Shown: positions 1-7,579 of the stretch, piece after piece | How positions within the stretch are numbered: the first letter of the stretch is position 1 | Layout: each line of letters opens with the position of its first letter | Assembly: GCA_012728095.1 (NCBI GenBank) | Contig: JAAYFU010000022.1 | Span: forward strand, 1 to 33,349 | Direction of reading: 5' to 3' | Length of the DNA stretch: 33,349 nucleotides | From: Clostridiaceae bacterium | Lineage (GTDB): Bacteria > Bacillota > Clostridia > DSM-8532 | Notes under the pieces: generated by a model | What the model saw: only the letters and a program-made list of their open reading frames with translations | What the model was told of the DNA's origin: nothing | Databases searched by the model: none | Program-made: the position numbers and the translations under genes

Positions 1-382
1 CCGGTTTGGCAACCGGAACGAAATCCCATTTCTTTTCCCTGCTTAATGCCTGTACTTTAATACCACGGGTAATATTGTCCCCCGAAACAGCACGCATAGT
101 TTCCAACGGTCTTTGAATACCGTCAAAGATATTCTCTATGAGGCCAGGCCCTAATTCAACGCTCAGCGGAGCATTCGTAGATACTACCGGTTCACCCGGA
201 CCCAAACCTGAGGTTTCTTCATAAACCTGAATGGAGGCCTTGTCCTCATGGATTTCCAGAATCTCTCCAATTAAATTCATTTTTGATACATGCACAACGT
301 CCAGCATGTTGCAGTTGCGCATGTTCTCTGCCACAACCAAAGGTCCTGACACTTTGACGATTCTGCCTTGATTCATCATCAT
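1..382 (-). CDS. atpA: V-type ATP synthase subunit A, N-terminal part (partial)
   Basis: This is the catalytic A subunit of the V1 head, which hydrolyses or makes ATP; only about 127 N-terminal residues lie in the window. The visible protein begins [20 protein letters not shown] and carries the beta-barrel N-domain followed by the start of the A-specific insert ([20 protein letters not shown]). The Walker A motif lies beyond position 1. Three ATG codons in a row (382, 379, 376) follow an AAAGGAA ribosome binding site at 387-393, so the start is 379 or 376 as easily as 382. It follows subunit F by 51 bases in the order F-I-K-E-C-G-A of the Enterococcus hirae ntp operon, so subunits B and D should follow outside the window. 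Identification is secure; only the exact start is open. Confidence 0.95.
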   Translation of the reverse strand, partial: MMMNQGRIVKVSGPLVVAENMRNCNMLDVVHVSKMNLIGEILEIHEDKASIQVYEETSGLGPGEPVVSTNAPLSVELGPGLIENIFDGIQRPLETMRAVSGDNITRGIKVQALSREKKWDFVPVAKP

Positions 383-433
383 TCCATTCCTTTCAAACAT
401 CCGAGATAACCCGAATATGAATTTTGTCAACTT

Positions 434-754
434 TTAGTCATCATGAGCTAAAATATCAGCGCCGACCGCCTTCTCAATACTTTCCTTAACAAATTTCTTC
501 CCTATGCCCAATGAGCCTTTACTGCCGGGTATAAGAATAATTGCAGGAAAGTAGCTGCTTCTGTATTTGGATATTTCATCCATAATACCATAAGCTTTAT
601 CCTCAGTTATATATATCAGGGCATATCCATCAGCTACAAGGCTTTCAAGTATGCTTATAGTCTCCTCATTTTCTCCTGTGGGATATATATCAAAACCAAT
701 TGCCTTAAATCCCAGGATACTGTCTTTATCACCTATGACCGCAATCTTATGCAT
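434..754 (-). CDS. atpF: V-type ATP synthase subunit F (NtpG)
   Basis: A 106-residue protein of the size expected for the F subunit of the V-ATPase central stalk, which sits with subunit D in the rotor. It opens with MHKIAVIGDKDSILGFKAIG, the Rossmann-like fold start with a conserved GD pair, followed by a central strand ALIYITEDKA and PAIILIPGS, both typical of this family. The ATG at 754 overlaps the last 8 bases of the subunit C gene, which suggests translational coupling, and a GAGG-type site lies inside the end of atpC. The neighbours C and A on either side match the standard order. No anomaly is seen. Confidence 0.95.
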   Translation of the reverse strand: MHKIAVIGDKDSILGFKAIGFDIYPTGENEETISILESLVADGYALIYITEDKAYGIMDEISKYRSSYFPAIILIPGSKGSLGIGKKFVKESIEKAVGADILAHDD

Positions 755-1763
755 AACCCAACCTCAGCCTTTCCTTAATGGTTTCCCTCGGAACATTATT
801 TTTCACACCTGTTATTATAAGCCGGGCATTTTTGATCTCAGTCTCCTTGAAAAACAAATACCCGATAACAGGCAGAACACCCATTACCACATATTTGCTT
901 TCTTTCAAATACAGCGTGATATAATCATCCAATATCTTTTCAATCTCTGATATGCCATCCTTATTGTCAGCAACCTTTTTTAGCTGTATTGCAAGCTTTT
1001 CGCAACCGATATCCTTAAGTACTGAAAACAGCTTATCCAGTCCCTGGTTCACCATTTCTTCGAAAATTTCCTCTTTAAAGCTCCCACTTTTTATCCATGC
1101 TTTTCGAATGAAATCCGCCGGTTTTTTCAGCAACTTTGACCTTATAAATATTCTGATATTGGCTGTATCAATCAACATATTCACTAACTTTATCAGTTCA
1201 GGATCCTGGCTTATTTCCGCATCAGCCACCATTTCAGCATAAGATGCGTTATCCAGAATAAAGTCTATAAGCTGCGGATCTCCTGTTTTATTAAAGGCTT
1301 CTTCGGCCGCTTTAACAGCCTGAACAAATATTTCGGATACGTCTTCGAATTTTCTTTCAGCCATCATTTTTAGAAGCTTTACAGGTTCAATGGTACCCAA
1401 TTCGGACAGAGTTCCTTTTACATCAATTTTTAGAAATTCTGCCTTCAATATGAGTTTGGCATTCAGATAATCATACTTCTTCTTAAAAAGGTTAATAACC
1501 AGTGGATCGGGGACGATTTCTCCGATAAAGTCATAGGCCTTTTTAAGCTCTGAGGAAAGAAGCTTTTCTACATCAAAATTACCCTCTTTACCGCTATTTG
1601 GATCCTGGCCGGAATAGCCGGCTTCCGTCAAGAGCTTTATCGCGTCAGCAGAATCGGCGGTATCAAAAAGCCGCTCCAATCTGCTTAAAGGCAAAAGCTT
1701 AGATTCTCTGACACGTATTCGGGCTGTAGCATAAGCATAACCCTCTTCTTTGATCCTGGCCAT
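747..1763 (-). CDS. atpC: V-type ATP synthase subunit C (NtpC)
   Basis: About 338 residues, the usual length for subunit C, the funnel-shaped d-type adaptor that links the membrane K ring to the central stalk. The N-terminus MARIKEEGYAYATARIRVRE is characteristic of the V-type C/d family, and the body is mostly helical with KLL and LFKKKYDYLNAKLILKA segments. I chose ATG 1763 because AAAGGAG stands 5 bases before it; the in-frame ATG at 1784 lies inside the end of atpE and has no such site. The start is 10 bases after the atpE stop. The end overlaps atpF by 8 bases. Family assignment is firm. Confidence 0.94.
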   Translation of the reverse strand: MARIKEEGYAYATARIRVRESKLLPLSRLERLFDTADSADAIKLLTEAGYSGQDPNSGKEGNFDVEKLLSSELKKAYDFIGEIVPDPLVINLFKKKYDYLNAKLILKAEFLKIDVKGTLSELGTIEPVKLLKMMAERKFEDVSEIFVQAVKAAEEAFNKTGDPQLIDFILDNASYAEMVADAEISQDPELIKLVNMLIDTANIRIFIRSKLLKKPADFIRKAWIKSGSFKEEIFEEMVNQGLDKLFSVLKDIGCEKLAIQLKKVADNKDGISEIEKILDDYITLYLKESKYVVMGVLPVIGYLFFKETEIKNARLIITGVKNNVPRETIKERLRLGYA

Positions 1764-1773
1764 ACTAACTCCT

Positions 1774-2379
1774 TTACTGCTCATTAAACAATATCTTAGC
1801 TACCTCGGTCTCCATGTTTGGTCTTTGCATGTCTAAAATGATCTCCAAGGTACAATTTATTTCAAGTTCACCGTAGCGAAGAATAAAACCGCCGGAAGCA
1901 TCCAGGGAATCCTTCTCCATTCTTAACACAGCCGACATACCTTTAACCTTGAGCTTTTGATTTATTTCAGAAATAAACTTTTCGCCCAAACGTTTTTTGT
2001 CTCTTTCATTGAATACTATAAACCCATCTTCGTTTTTTGCGGTGTTAAGAATAATTCCTTCTATAAAGCGTTTATATTTATCATCCGGCATATCGGATAA
2101 TTTTCTTAACGCCACGTCAAAAGCCTCATTAATACACTCCTGACGTACTTTAAGCATATTCTTCCTGTCTTCCATACTTTCAGCTGCCTTATATCGCTGC
2201 TTAATAAGTCCTGCTTCTTCCCTGGCTTTTTCGCTTATTAAAGTTAACTTCTGAAAAGCCTCCTTCTCCGCCTCAGCAATAATACTTCTTGCTTGCGCGT
2301 TAGCTTCTTCCAGAATCTTATCATGCAGGCTTCTGGCATCTTCCAGTATTCTTTCCTTTATTTTTTCGGCTCCATTCAT
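1774..2379 (-). CDS. atpE: V-type ATP synthase subunit E (NtpE)
   Basis: This 201-residue protein is the E subunit of the peripheral stalk, which pairs with the G/H coiled coil to hold the stator. Residues 1-110 are a long charged helix (MNGAEKIKERILEDARSLHD, then runs rich in Ala, Glu and Lys), and the C-terminal half is an alpha/beta head ending in the family-typical GGFILRYGELEINCTLE segment that contacts subunit B. An AAAAGGGG site precedes the ATG. It sits 19 bases after atpK and 10 bases before atpC, in one transcript. The length and two-part architecture agree with the family. Confidence 0.95.
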   Translation of the reverse strand: MNGAEKIKERILEDARSLHDKILEEANAQARSIIAEAEKEAFQKLTLISEKAREEAGLIKQRYKAAESMEDRKNMLKVRQECINEAFDVALRKLSDMPDDKYKRFIEGIILNTAKNEDGFIVFNERDKKRLGEKFISEINQKLKVKGMSAVLRMEKDSLDASGGFILRYGELEINCTLEIILDMQRPNMETEVAKILFNEQ

Positions 2380-2398
2380 TTTTTAAGCCCCTTTTAAT

Positions 2399-2872
2399 TT
2401 ATATTTGATTCAACATAAGAATGGAAACAACGAGACTCAATATAGCAAACATCTCAACCATAAGGGCATAAATGATTGCATTACCAAGCGCCTCCGGTCT
2501 CTTGGCAACCAGATGTATACCTGCTGTGGCGACTTTGCCCTGCCATATAGCCGAAATATATCCTACAATACCAACCGGTAGACCTGTTGCCAAAAGTGCA
2601 AGACCGGTTTCAAGAGTTTCAGTAGCCGGTATTTTATTTACTATCATGAACGCAATTACAAATCCATAGATTGCCTGGGTTGCAGGGAGTGCCTGCAGAA
2701 TCATCGTTGCAGCAAATCTGCTGGGTTCTTCCGTAACAACACCTGCAGCTGCCTGTCCTGCTGTACCACAAGCTTTAGACGAGCCCAGAGCTGCAACCAT
2801 AAATGCGATAACTGCGCCTAAAAGTCCCCATACTTTCGGGTTTAAAAATAAGTCGACAAATTTTAAGTCCAT
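2399..2872 (-). CDS. atpK: V-type ATP synthase subunit K, proteolipid with Na+-site residues
   Basis: A 157-residue proteolipid made of two hairpins (four membrane helices), the duplicated 16 kDa form that builds the rotor ring. Helix 2 carries LPATQ (62-66), helix 3 carries WQGK with Q111, and helix 4 carries E140 in VEMFAILSLV. In E. hirae NtpK the Na+ ion is bound by L61, T64, Q65, Q110 and E139; every one is present here with a constant offset of one residue. I infer that this enzyme moves Na+. Only the second hairpin has the carboxylate, as usual for this type. AGGAGG stands 8 bases before the ATG. It lies between atpI and atpE. Confidence 0.95.
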   Translation of the reverse strand: MDLKFVDLFLNPKVWGLLGAVIAFMVAALGSSKACGTAGQAAAGVVTEEPSRFAATMILQALPATQAIYGFVIAFMIVNKIPATETLETGLALLATGLPVGIVGYISAIWQGKVATAGIHLVAKRPEALGNAIIYALMVEMFAILSLVVSILMLNQI

Positions 2873-2906
2873 AATGATTTCCTCCTGATAATATTAGTTG
2901 ATTTAA

Positions 2907-4907
2907 TTATAATATCCCAGTTTTTGACCCGGAATTTAGAAGCGCTGCTGATTCATAATCTACTACAATATACTTCGTTTTGGCTTTATACGGTTCGAAC
3001 GCCACTCCACCACCTTCCAGGAATTTTCCGAAGAACTCCAGAAACTGAAGTCTGCAGGAATGGACATATGCCCCCAATGCATTCAGTCCAATATTTAAAG
3101 CATGTGCGAAAATGAGTATTACAGTGGATAGTATAACTCTTACAACAACATTGCCGCCAAAAGATGTTGCCAAAGTATTTACTATATCACCGATAATTGC
3201 TGAGGCAAGACCCAAGGCAAGTATTCTTGTATATGAAAGACAATCGCTAAAGAAACTTACGATATCATAAAGCCCTGGCAATCCACCAAAAATCTTACCA
3301 AAAATATTTTTGGACTTTCTGCCGCCGGTTATAAGGACTAAAACTACACCGATTATAAAAACTTTATTGCCAGCCTGTACAATCGGACTGTCGTTTGAAA
3401 TAGTCAAGCCTGGAGCAAATGGTAAGAGGCTCATTATAAAGCCGCTGTACATTATAATCACAAAGAAAGCATCACAGATAGCATCGAAAACCTGCCCTTT
3501 TCTTATAAGATTAAGTCCCTTCATAATCAAACCTGTGAACATATGAATTATTCCTATTAAAATAGAATAACTCATCATAAGCTCCGTCTGCTCAGTAGGG
3601 ACAATCCATAAAGCTGTTTTGGTCAGGGATGCTATGCCAAACCAACTGCCAAAAAGGAATCCGGCAAATATGGTGGACAGGCCGCAGAAAAACAAAAGCT
3701 TTATAAATTGCCTTGTTTTATCTTCCATACGGAATTTTTTCAAAGCAAAACCTGTAGCCAGAGCGATCAATAATCCATATCCGCCATCTCCCAGCATAAG
3801 CCCAAACATAAAAATATAGAAAGGCAAAGTAATGGCTCTTGGATCTATCTCACGGCTTGATGGCATACCATACATTTCAATAACCGGATTGATTGCCTCT
3901 ATGATGGGCCCGTTTTTAAACAAAACAGGAAATTCCTCATCTTCAGCCGGTTCTTCTATGCTCACGGCACAGTAGAAATGCTTGTTTATATACTCTTCAA
4001 CCTTTTGTGAATGTTCAGCAGGGAGCCAACCTTTTAACATAAATGTTTTATCTGTAGAAAGCAAACGGCCTTTGGCTTCAATTCGGGTTTTTTCAGCTTG
4101 GAACGCATCCGAAAGGATCTCCAGATCTTCTCTGTTTTTGGCCAGTTCTATAATAAGAGCTTTCTTGTTTTCCCGCTCCTTTTCAAGGTTCTTTAGATCT
4201 GTTTTTAACTTTTCTTTTCTTTCATAAGCAGTTCCCTGGCCTTCACGGATGGTTATACGGTTCCATTCCCACCCTCTTAAAAACTCCGTCATATCTGATT
4301 CAGAAGTCTTCATTCCGATTATAACCGCATAATGAATGTCTTCATCACTATTTACTATAATAAACTCTGATTCCGGGAACTTACCTTTTAAACTCTCCTC
4401 AAAAACTCTTAAATTTGTTCTTCCCGGCAAGCTTCCGGTTTGTATAAACGTATGTCTTGTATTTGTGAGTTCCAAAGGCATGTCCAGGTTAATCCATGGT
4501 TCAATGGAATGCAGTTGATTTATTAAATTATTCTCTTCGATTTTTAATCTTGCCAAATCGTCATTGGCATTGTTAATTTGAGAAGCATATCCCATGATCT
4601 CGTCTTTTCTGTTAATTCTTTCATTATATTCAGTTTCAGATATAACGCGTCTGGCAGACAGAAAAGGCTTTTTTACCGGGGCATAACGGCTCAATATATC
4701 AATTGCCCTGTCCAGTTGTGATATATTCTCATCTATTTTGGCCAAGTCCGAAATAACATTAAGATTGTATGCGCTATTACCAAGACTCTCATCCGGTTCT
4801 TCCTGATCAATTTCCAAAACTCCGAATTTCAACAGTGCTTTCAATAAAGCGGATCGTTCCTCTGCAAGCCCCAAAACAGCGATCTTATTCATTTTTACCA
4901 CTGCCAC
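2907..4907 (-). CDS. atpI: V-type ATP synthase subunit I (a-type stator)
   Basis: A 666-residue subunit I, the membrane stator that forms the ion half-channels against the K ring. The N-terminal half (about 1-350) is cytoplasmic, with long coiled coils around 50-130 and 225-285. The C-terminal half holds about seven or eight membrane helices from residue 362. Motif SYTRILALGLA (558-568) contains the Arg (R561) that by family knowledge faces the rotor carboxylate. MLGDGGYG (371-378) and the end ALGAYVHSCRLQFLEFFGKF are also typical. The listed start is a GTG two bases after the previous stop; ATG 4892 (residue 6, MNKIAVLGL) is an equally good start and neither has a clear ribosome binding site. 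Confidence 0.93.
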   Translation of the reverse strand: MAVVKMNKIAVLGLAEERSALLKALLKFGVLEIDQEEPDESLGNSAYNLNVISDLAKIDENISQLDRAIDILSRYAPVKKPFLSARRVISETEYNERINRKDEIMGYASQINNANDDLARLKIEENNLINQLHSIEPWINLDMPLELTNTRHTFIQTGSLPGRTNLRVFEESLKGKFPESEFIIVNSDEDIHYAVIIGMKTSESDMTEFLRGWEWNRITIREGQGTAYERKEKLKTDLKNLEKERENKKALIIELAKNREDLEILSDAFQAEKTRIEAKGRLLSTDKTFMLKGWLPAEHSQKVEEYINKHFYCAVSIEEPAEDEEFPVLFKNGPIIEAINPVIEMYGMPSSREIDPRAITLPFYIFMFGLMLGDGGYGLLIALATGFALKKFRMEDKTRQFIKLLFFCGLSTIFAGFLFGSWFGIASLTKTALWIVPTEQTELMMSYSILIGIIHMFTGLIMKGLNLIRKGQVFDAICDAFFVIIMYSGFIMSLLPFAPGLTISNDSPIVQAGNKVFIIGVVLVLITGGRKSKNIFGKIFGGLPGLYDIVSFFSDCLSYTRILALGLASAIIGDIVNTLATSFGGNVVVRVILSTVILIFAHALNIGLNALGAYVHSCRLQFLEFFGKFLEGGGVAFEPYKAKTKYIVVDYESAALLNSGSKTGIL

Positions 4908-4909
4908 GA

Positions 4910-5218
4910 CTATTTCACAATCCTTTCAACAATATAATCTGCTGCTATGTCAAGCCTTTCTTTTGCTTTCAGCCTGATCTGTTCCAGGGCTTTATTTTTG
5001 GAATCGGCTTGCAATTTGGATTCTTCTTCGGCTTCTTTTCTGGCTTTATCAAGTAATTCCTCCGATAAAGCCTCTCCCTCAAGTAAAGACTTTTCCAATA
5101 TCTCGGAGGCCTTTTTTCTGGCTTCGGTCAATATCTGCAAAGCCTGCTGTTTTGCATCGTTCTCTAATTTTGAAGCCTCTTTCTCGCTTTCGATAATACT
5201 TAGAAGAACAGTATTCAT
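4910..5218 (-). CDS. V-type ATP synthase subunit G/H (NtpF-like peripheral stalk)
   Basis: This 102-residue protein is almost entirely a charged helix with an Ala/Glu/Lys pattern (LENDAKQQALQILTEARKKA), as expected of the G/H subunit that forms a right-handed coiled coil with subunit E in the peripheral stalk. Sequence alone is weak because the composition is generic, but the position directly before subunit I, as in E. hirae ntpF, makes the call strong. GGGAGGAT stands 4 bases before the ATG. Its stop is 2 bases from the atpI GTG, so the two are probably translated together. The gene begins 18 bases after the GGDEF gene stop. Confidence 0.88.
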   Translation of the reverse strand: MNTVLLSIIESEKEASKLENDAKQQALQILTEARKKASEILEKSLLEGEALSEELLDKARKEAEEESKLQADSKNKALEQIRLKAKERLDIAADYIVERIVK

Positions 5219-5236
5219 TGATATCCTCCCATTTTA

Positions 5237-6430
5237 TTAAGCACTGGTTATACAGTTTCTACCACTTTGTTTTGATTTATATAGTGCTTCGTCAGCTTTT
5301 TTAATGACATCGTAACTGGTTTTTAACGAATCAGTTTTCTGAGCTAAGCCTATACTTACCGTTATATTTATCTTTCCTTTACCCTTACTCTTTGAATATT
5401 TGGCAGGTTCATCAGGCTTTTTGACCGGCCTGTTATCTGACCTGATAATAAACGGCCTTTTTTCAATCGTCCTGCGCACCAGCTCCAATTGCTTCATTAC
5501 TTCATTATAGCCCCTTCCGACAAAAAGTACAACAAACTCTTCACCGCCATAACGAAATACTTTCGCTTTTTGTAAGGTTTTGTTGAGAACAGATGCTACC
5601 ATCTTCAAAACCTCATCACCTATATCGTGCCCATAACTGTCATTTATTTTCTTGAAATAATCCAAATCGACCATAGCTATAATATATTTTCTGTCGCCAA
5701 GTTTCAAAAGCTCCTGTTCTAGGGCTCTTCTTGACAATACGCCGGTAAGCGTATCATAAAACGCCAGGGAATATGACACATCGAACATAGCAATAACCAT
5801 GATGACAAAAATTGCTGAAATAAAGATTGAGGCCAATACAATCCTGTTGGAGAGATAGAAGGCTATTATTGAAGAGATAAGAACCGCAACATAAATAAGA
5901 TCCATATATCGGTTCCTAAGAATGTAGCAGGACAGAAGAATACCTACCGCCAAAATATACAAAATCAGCGCAGGAACTTTTATTCCTATATAGACCTGCT
6001 CTATACCCTGATCCAACGGAACATTTGACTTTATTCTGATATTGATAAAAACCCATATTAACTGAGCTGCAATAATCAAAGCTTTGTTTCTGCCGTAGGT
6101 ACTCAAAATGCCTCTTTCTTTTGAGAAGCTAAGCCAAATTGTGTTTACCGGAAAAAGTATACTAAGCATGGTTACGGCTTCAACAAGCATCGGGAGATGT
6201 TTCTGTGACACGCTTATGAATATGTATGAAACCAGAATAAAACAGACAAGATAAAATGAATTGCTATTTTGATACCAAATGCTCATAAAGACGGCCAACA
6301 AGGCAATTACATAAGGAATTACCGTTATCAGGGTTTGGGTGACGTCGCTGAAAGACTCCGCTTTGGCAGCCAGCACCCAAGCAGCCAATATCACTGTTAT
6401 TGGTGCCAATATCCCTACCACTTTACGCAT
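5237..6430 (-). CDS. membrane-bound GGDEF diguanylate cyclase
   Basis: 397 residues. Residues 5-215 hold about seven or eight hydrophobic helices with no recognisable extracellular domain. A GGDEF domain follows from DTLTGVLSRRAL (226-237), with the metal-binding DLDYFKKIND (255-264) and the active-site signature GGEEF (295-299), so synthesis of c-di-GMP from two GTP is expected. The RxxD inhibitory site normally just before the signature is absent (the stretch reads NKTLQKAKVFRYGGEEF), so product inhibition is probably lost. A basic insert of about 24 residues (330-353) interrupts the domain. It is the first gene after the promoter at 6469-6497 and lies 18 bases before the V-ATPase genes with no terminator between. 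An AGGA site precedes the ATG. The signal it senses is unknown. Confidence 0.9.
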   Translation of the reverse strand: MRKVVGILAPITVILAAWVLAAKAESFSDVTQTLITVIPYVIALLAVFMSIWYQNSNSFYLVCFILVSYIFISVSQKHLPMLVEAVTMLSILFPVNTIWLSFSKERGILSTYGRNKALIIAAQLIWVFINIRIKSNVPLDQGIEQVYIGIKVPALILYILAVGILLSCYILRNRYMDLIYVAVLISSIIAFYLSNRIVLASIFISAIFVIMVIAMFDVSYSLAFYDTLTGVLSRRALEQELLKLGDRKYIIAMVDLDYFKKINDSYGHDIGDEVLKMVASVLNKTLQKAKVFRYGGEEFVVLFVGRGYNEVMKQLELVRRTIEKRPFIIRSDNRPVKKPDEPAKYSKSKGKGKINITVSIGLAQKTDSLKTSYDVIKKADEALYKSKQSGRNCITSA

Positions 6431-6468
6431 TTTATCCTATGTACCTTCCTGTCATCGTTATATATACT

Positions 6469-6497
6469 ATTCTACATTTTGTTCATGATTAATGCAA
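6469..6497 (-). promoter_or_regulatory. sigma-A-type promoter of the GGDEF/V-ATPase operon
   Basis: On the minus strand TTGCAT (6492-6497) and TAGAAT (6469-6474) are separated by exactly 17 bases. It lies just downstream of the terminator of the neighbouring gene and 38 bases before the GGDEF start codon. No other promoter candidate is seen before the V-ATPase genes, so it may drive the whole operon. Position and spacing are seen; activity is inferred. Confidence 0.55.
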
Positions 6498-6526
6498 TAT
6501 TTAACAGCTACAGCAAAAAACTATTC

Positions 6527-6558
6527 AAAAAAACAGAGGAAGGACTTTCGCCCTTCCT
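6527..6558 (-). terminator. Rho-independent terminator
   Basis: Minus-strand stem AGGAAGG/CCTTCCT (6537-6543 with 6552-6558), 8-base loop, followed by a run of seven T (6527-6533). It begins one base after the stop codon of the Cys-rich protein gene, so it ends that single-gene transcript and insulates the promoter downstream. Confidence 0.8.
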
Positions 6559-6559
6559 G

Positions 6560-7411
6560 TCAGCATTTATTCTCTTCCGCGCCGGGGAAATCGAACTTTT
6601 GAGGCGGGAAGAACTGATCCAACGGGAATTCGATGCTGTCAAAGATATCGCAAGGATTCTCATCGGTGGATGCAATGCACTCCTTGTTGGGATAGCAGAA
6701 ATTAAAGGCAGGAATCAACAGCTGAACAAGGCGTACTAGCTTTATGATCGAGAATATGCCAAGAGTTACTACAACTCTTCTCTGCGGCCCGATAATGGAA
6801 TTTACCTCGTTGTTGTCATTATCGCATCCAAAATGGTGATGATGTTTATCATGCACTCTCTTGATCCGGGTATTTAAAACCAGAGGTTCAGCTACCTCCA
6901 CTTTAATAATGGGTAGGTTATCCTGTTCAACCAATCCGCCGCAACCATCATTGCATCCTTCACATGTCAGTGGCAGCGGTTGGTTCAGATCAACACTCTT
7001 GAAAATCTTGACTTTGCCCTCGGATCCAAAGAGGATCACCGTCTTTGAAAACCATACGAATCCTACCTTAGGACTGGAATTAACGATGTTGCCTGTGACG
7101 TCCTTGTAGCAGAATTCACATACCACACGAATTTTGTAACGTACATTAACAGTAAAAAACCCTCTCTTGAAAGGGACATCTTCAAGATCCGCCAATACTG
7201 CCACAACTTCCGCATCTTTTGTCTTTACCTTGATTGCATTATTGATGAGATCCTGTACATTGTCTACAAAATCAACAACCGCATCCTCAACACAATCTTT
7301 TTCGCGGCAATTGTCATATACTTTTTCTACATGAACACATACGGCTTCCCGTAGTTTGCATATGTCTTCGCCGCATATAAGTCCTGGAACCACTTGATCT
7401 TTACAGCCCAT
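6560..7411 (-). CDS. conserved Cys-rich protein of unknown function
   Basis: I do not recognise a characterised family. The protein has 283 residues when started at ATG 7411, which follows GGAGG by 9 bases; an upstream in-frame ATG at 7447 has no site. It begins MGCKDQVVPGLICGEDICKL and contains 16 Cys, several in spaced pairs (VVCEFC, LTCEGCNDGC), plus a DKHHHHFGCDNDNN segment, which suggests metal binding or disulfide crosslinking. There is no signal peptide; one hydrophobic stretch near 220-240 (IFSIIKLVRLVQLLIPAF) could touch a membrane. It is transcribed alone, with a clear terminator. A sigma-K/E-like promoter element upstream hints at expression in the mother cell and a spore-layer role, but that is inference only. 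Confidence 0.75.
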   Translation of the reverse strand: MGCKDQVVPGLICGEDICKLREAVCVHVEKVYDNCREKDCVEDAVVDFVDNVQDLINNAIKVKTKDAEVVAVLADLEDVPFKRGFFTVNVRYKIRVVCEFCYKDVTGNIVNSSPKVGFVWFSKTVILFGSEGKVKIFKSVDLNQPLPLTCEGCNDGCGGLVEQDNLPIIKVEVAEPLVLNTRIKRVHDKHHHHFGCDNDNNEVNSIIGPQRRVVVTLGIFSIIKLVRLVQLLIPAFNFCYPNKECIASTDENPCDIFDSIEFPLDQFFPPQKFDFPGAEENKC

Positions 7412-7452
7412 TTTATCGGTCCTCCATTTCAGAATAATTGCCTTCACATTGT

Positions 7453-7479
7453 CATAATATGCCTTTTGGTTGAATTGGT
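7453..7479 (-). promoter_or_regulatory. possible mother-cell sigma (sigma-K/E-like) promoter
   Basis: Minus-strand CATATTATG (7453-7461) matches the sigma-K -10 pattern CATANNNTA at all but the last base, and an AC dinucleotide (7478-7479) lies 16 bases upstream, as in sigma-K -35 elements. It is 41 bases before the start of the Cys-rich gene. Such short elements arise by chance, so this is only a hint. Confidence 0.3.
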
Positions 7480-7579
7480 TACTGAGTGTAATATTAAGTC
7501 CGGGACATAAATATGAATTAAATAAGGAGACCTGTACTTTATTATAATATTCCGATCATGTTAAAAGGGGTTGTGAGAT

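Noticed and set aside
402..433. Perfect TTGACA before atpA as an internal promoter
   Set aside because: The best -10 at 16-17 bases is TATCTC or worse, and the gene order suggests simple read-through.
3982..4227. Long open frames antisense to V-ATPase and flagellar genes
   Set aside because: They mirror coding frames of secure genes on the other strand and have no ribosome binding sites or family features.
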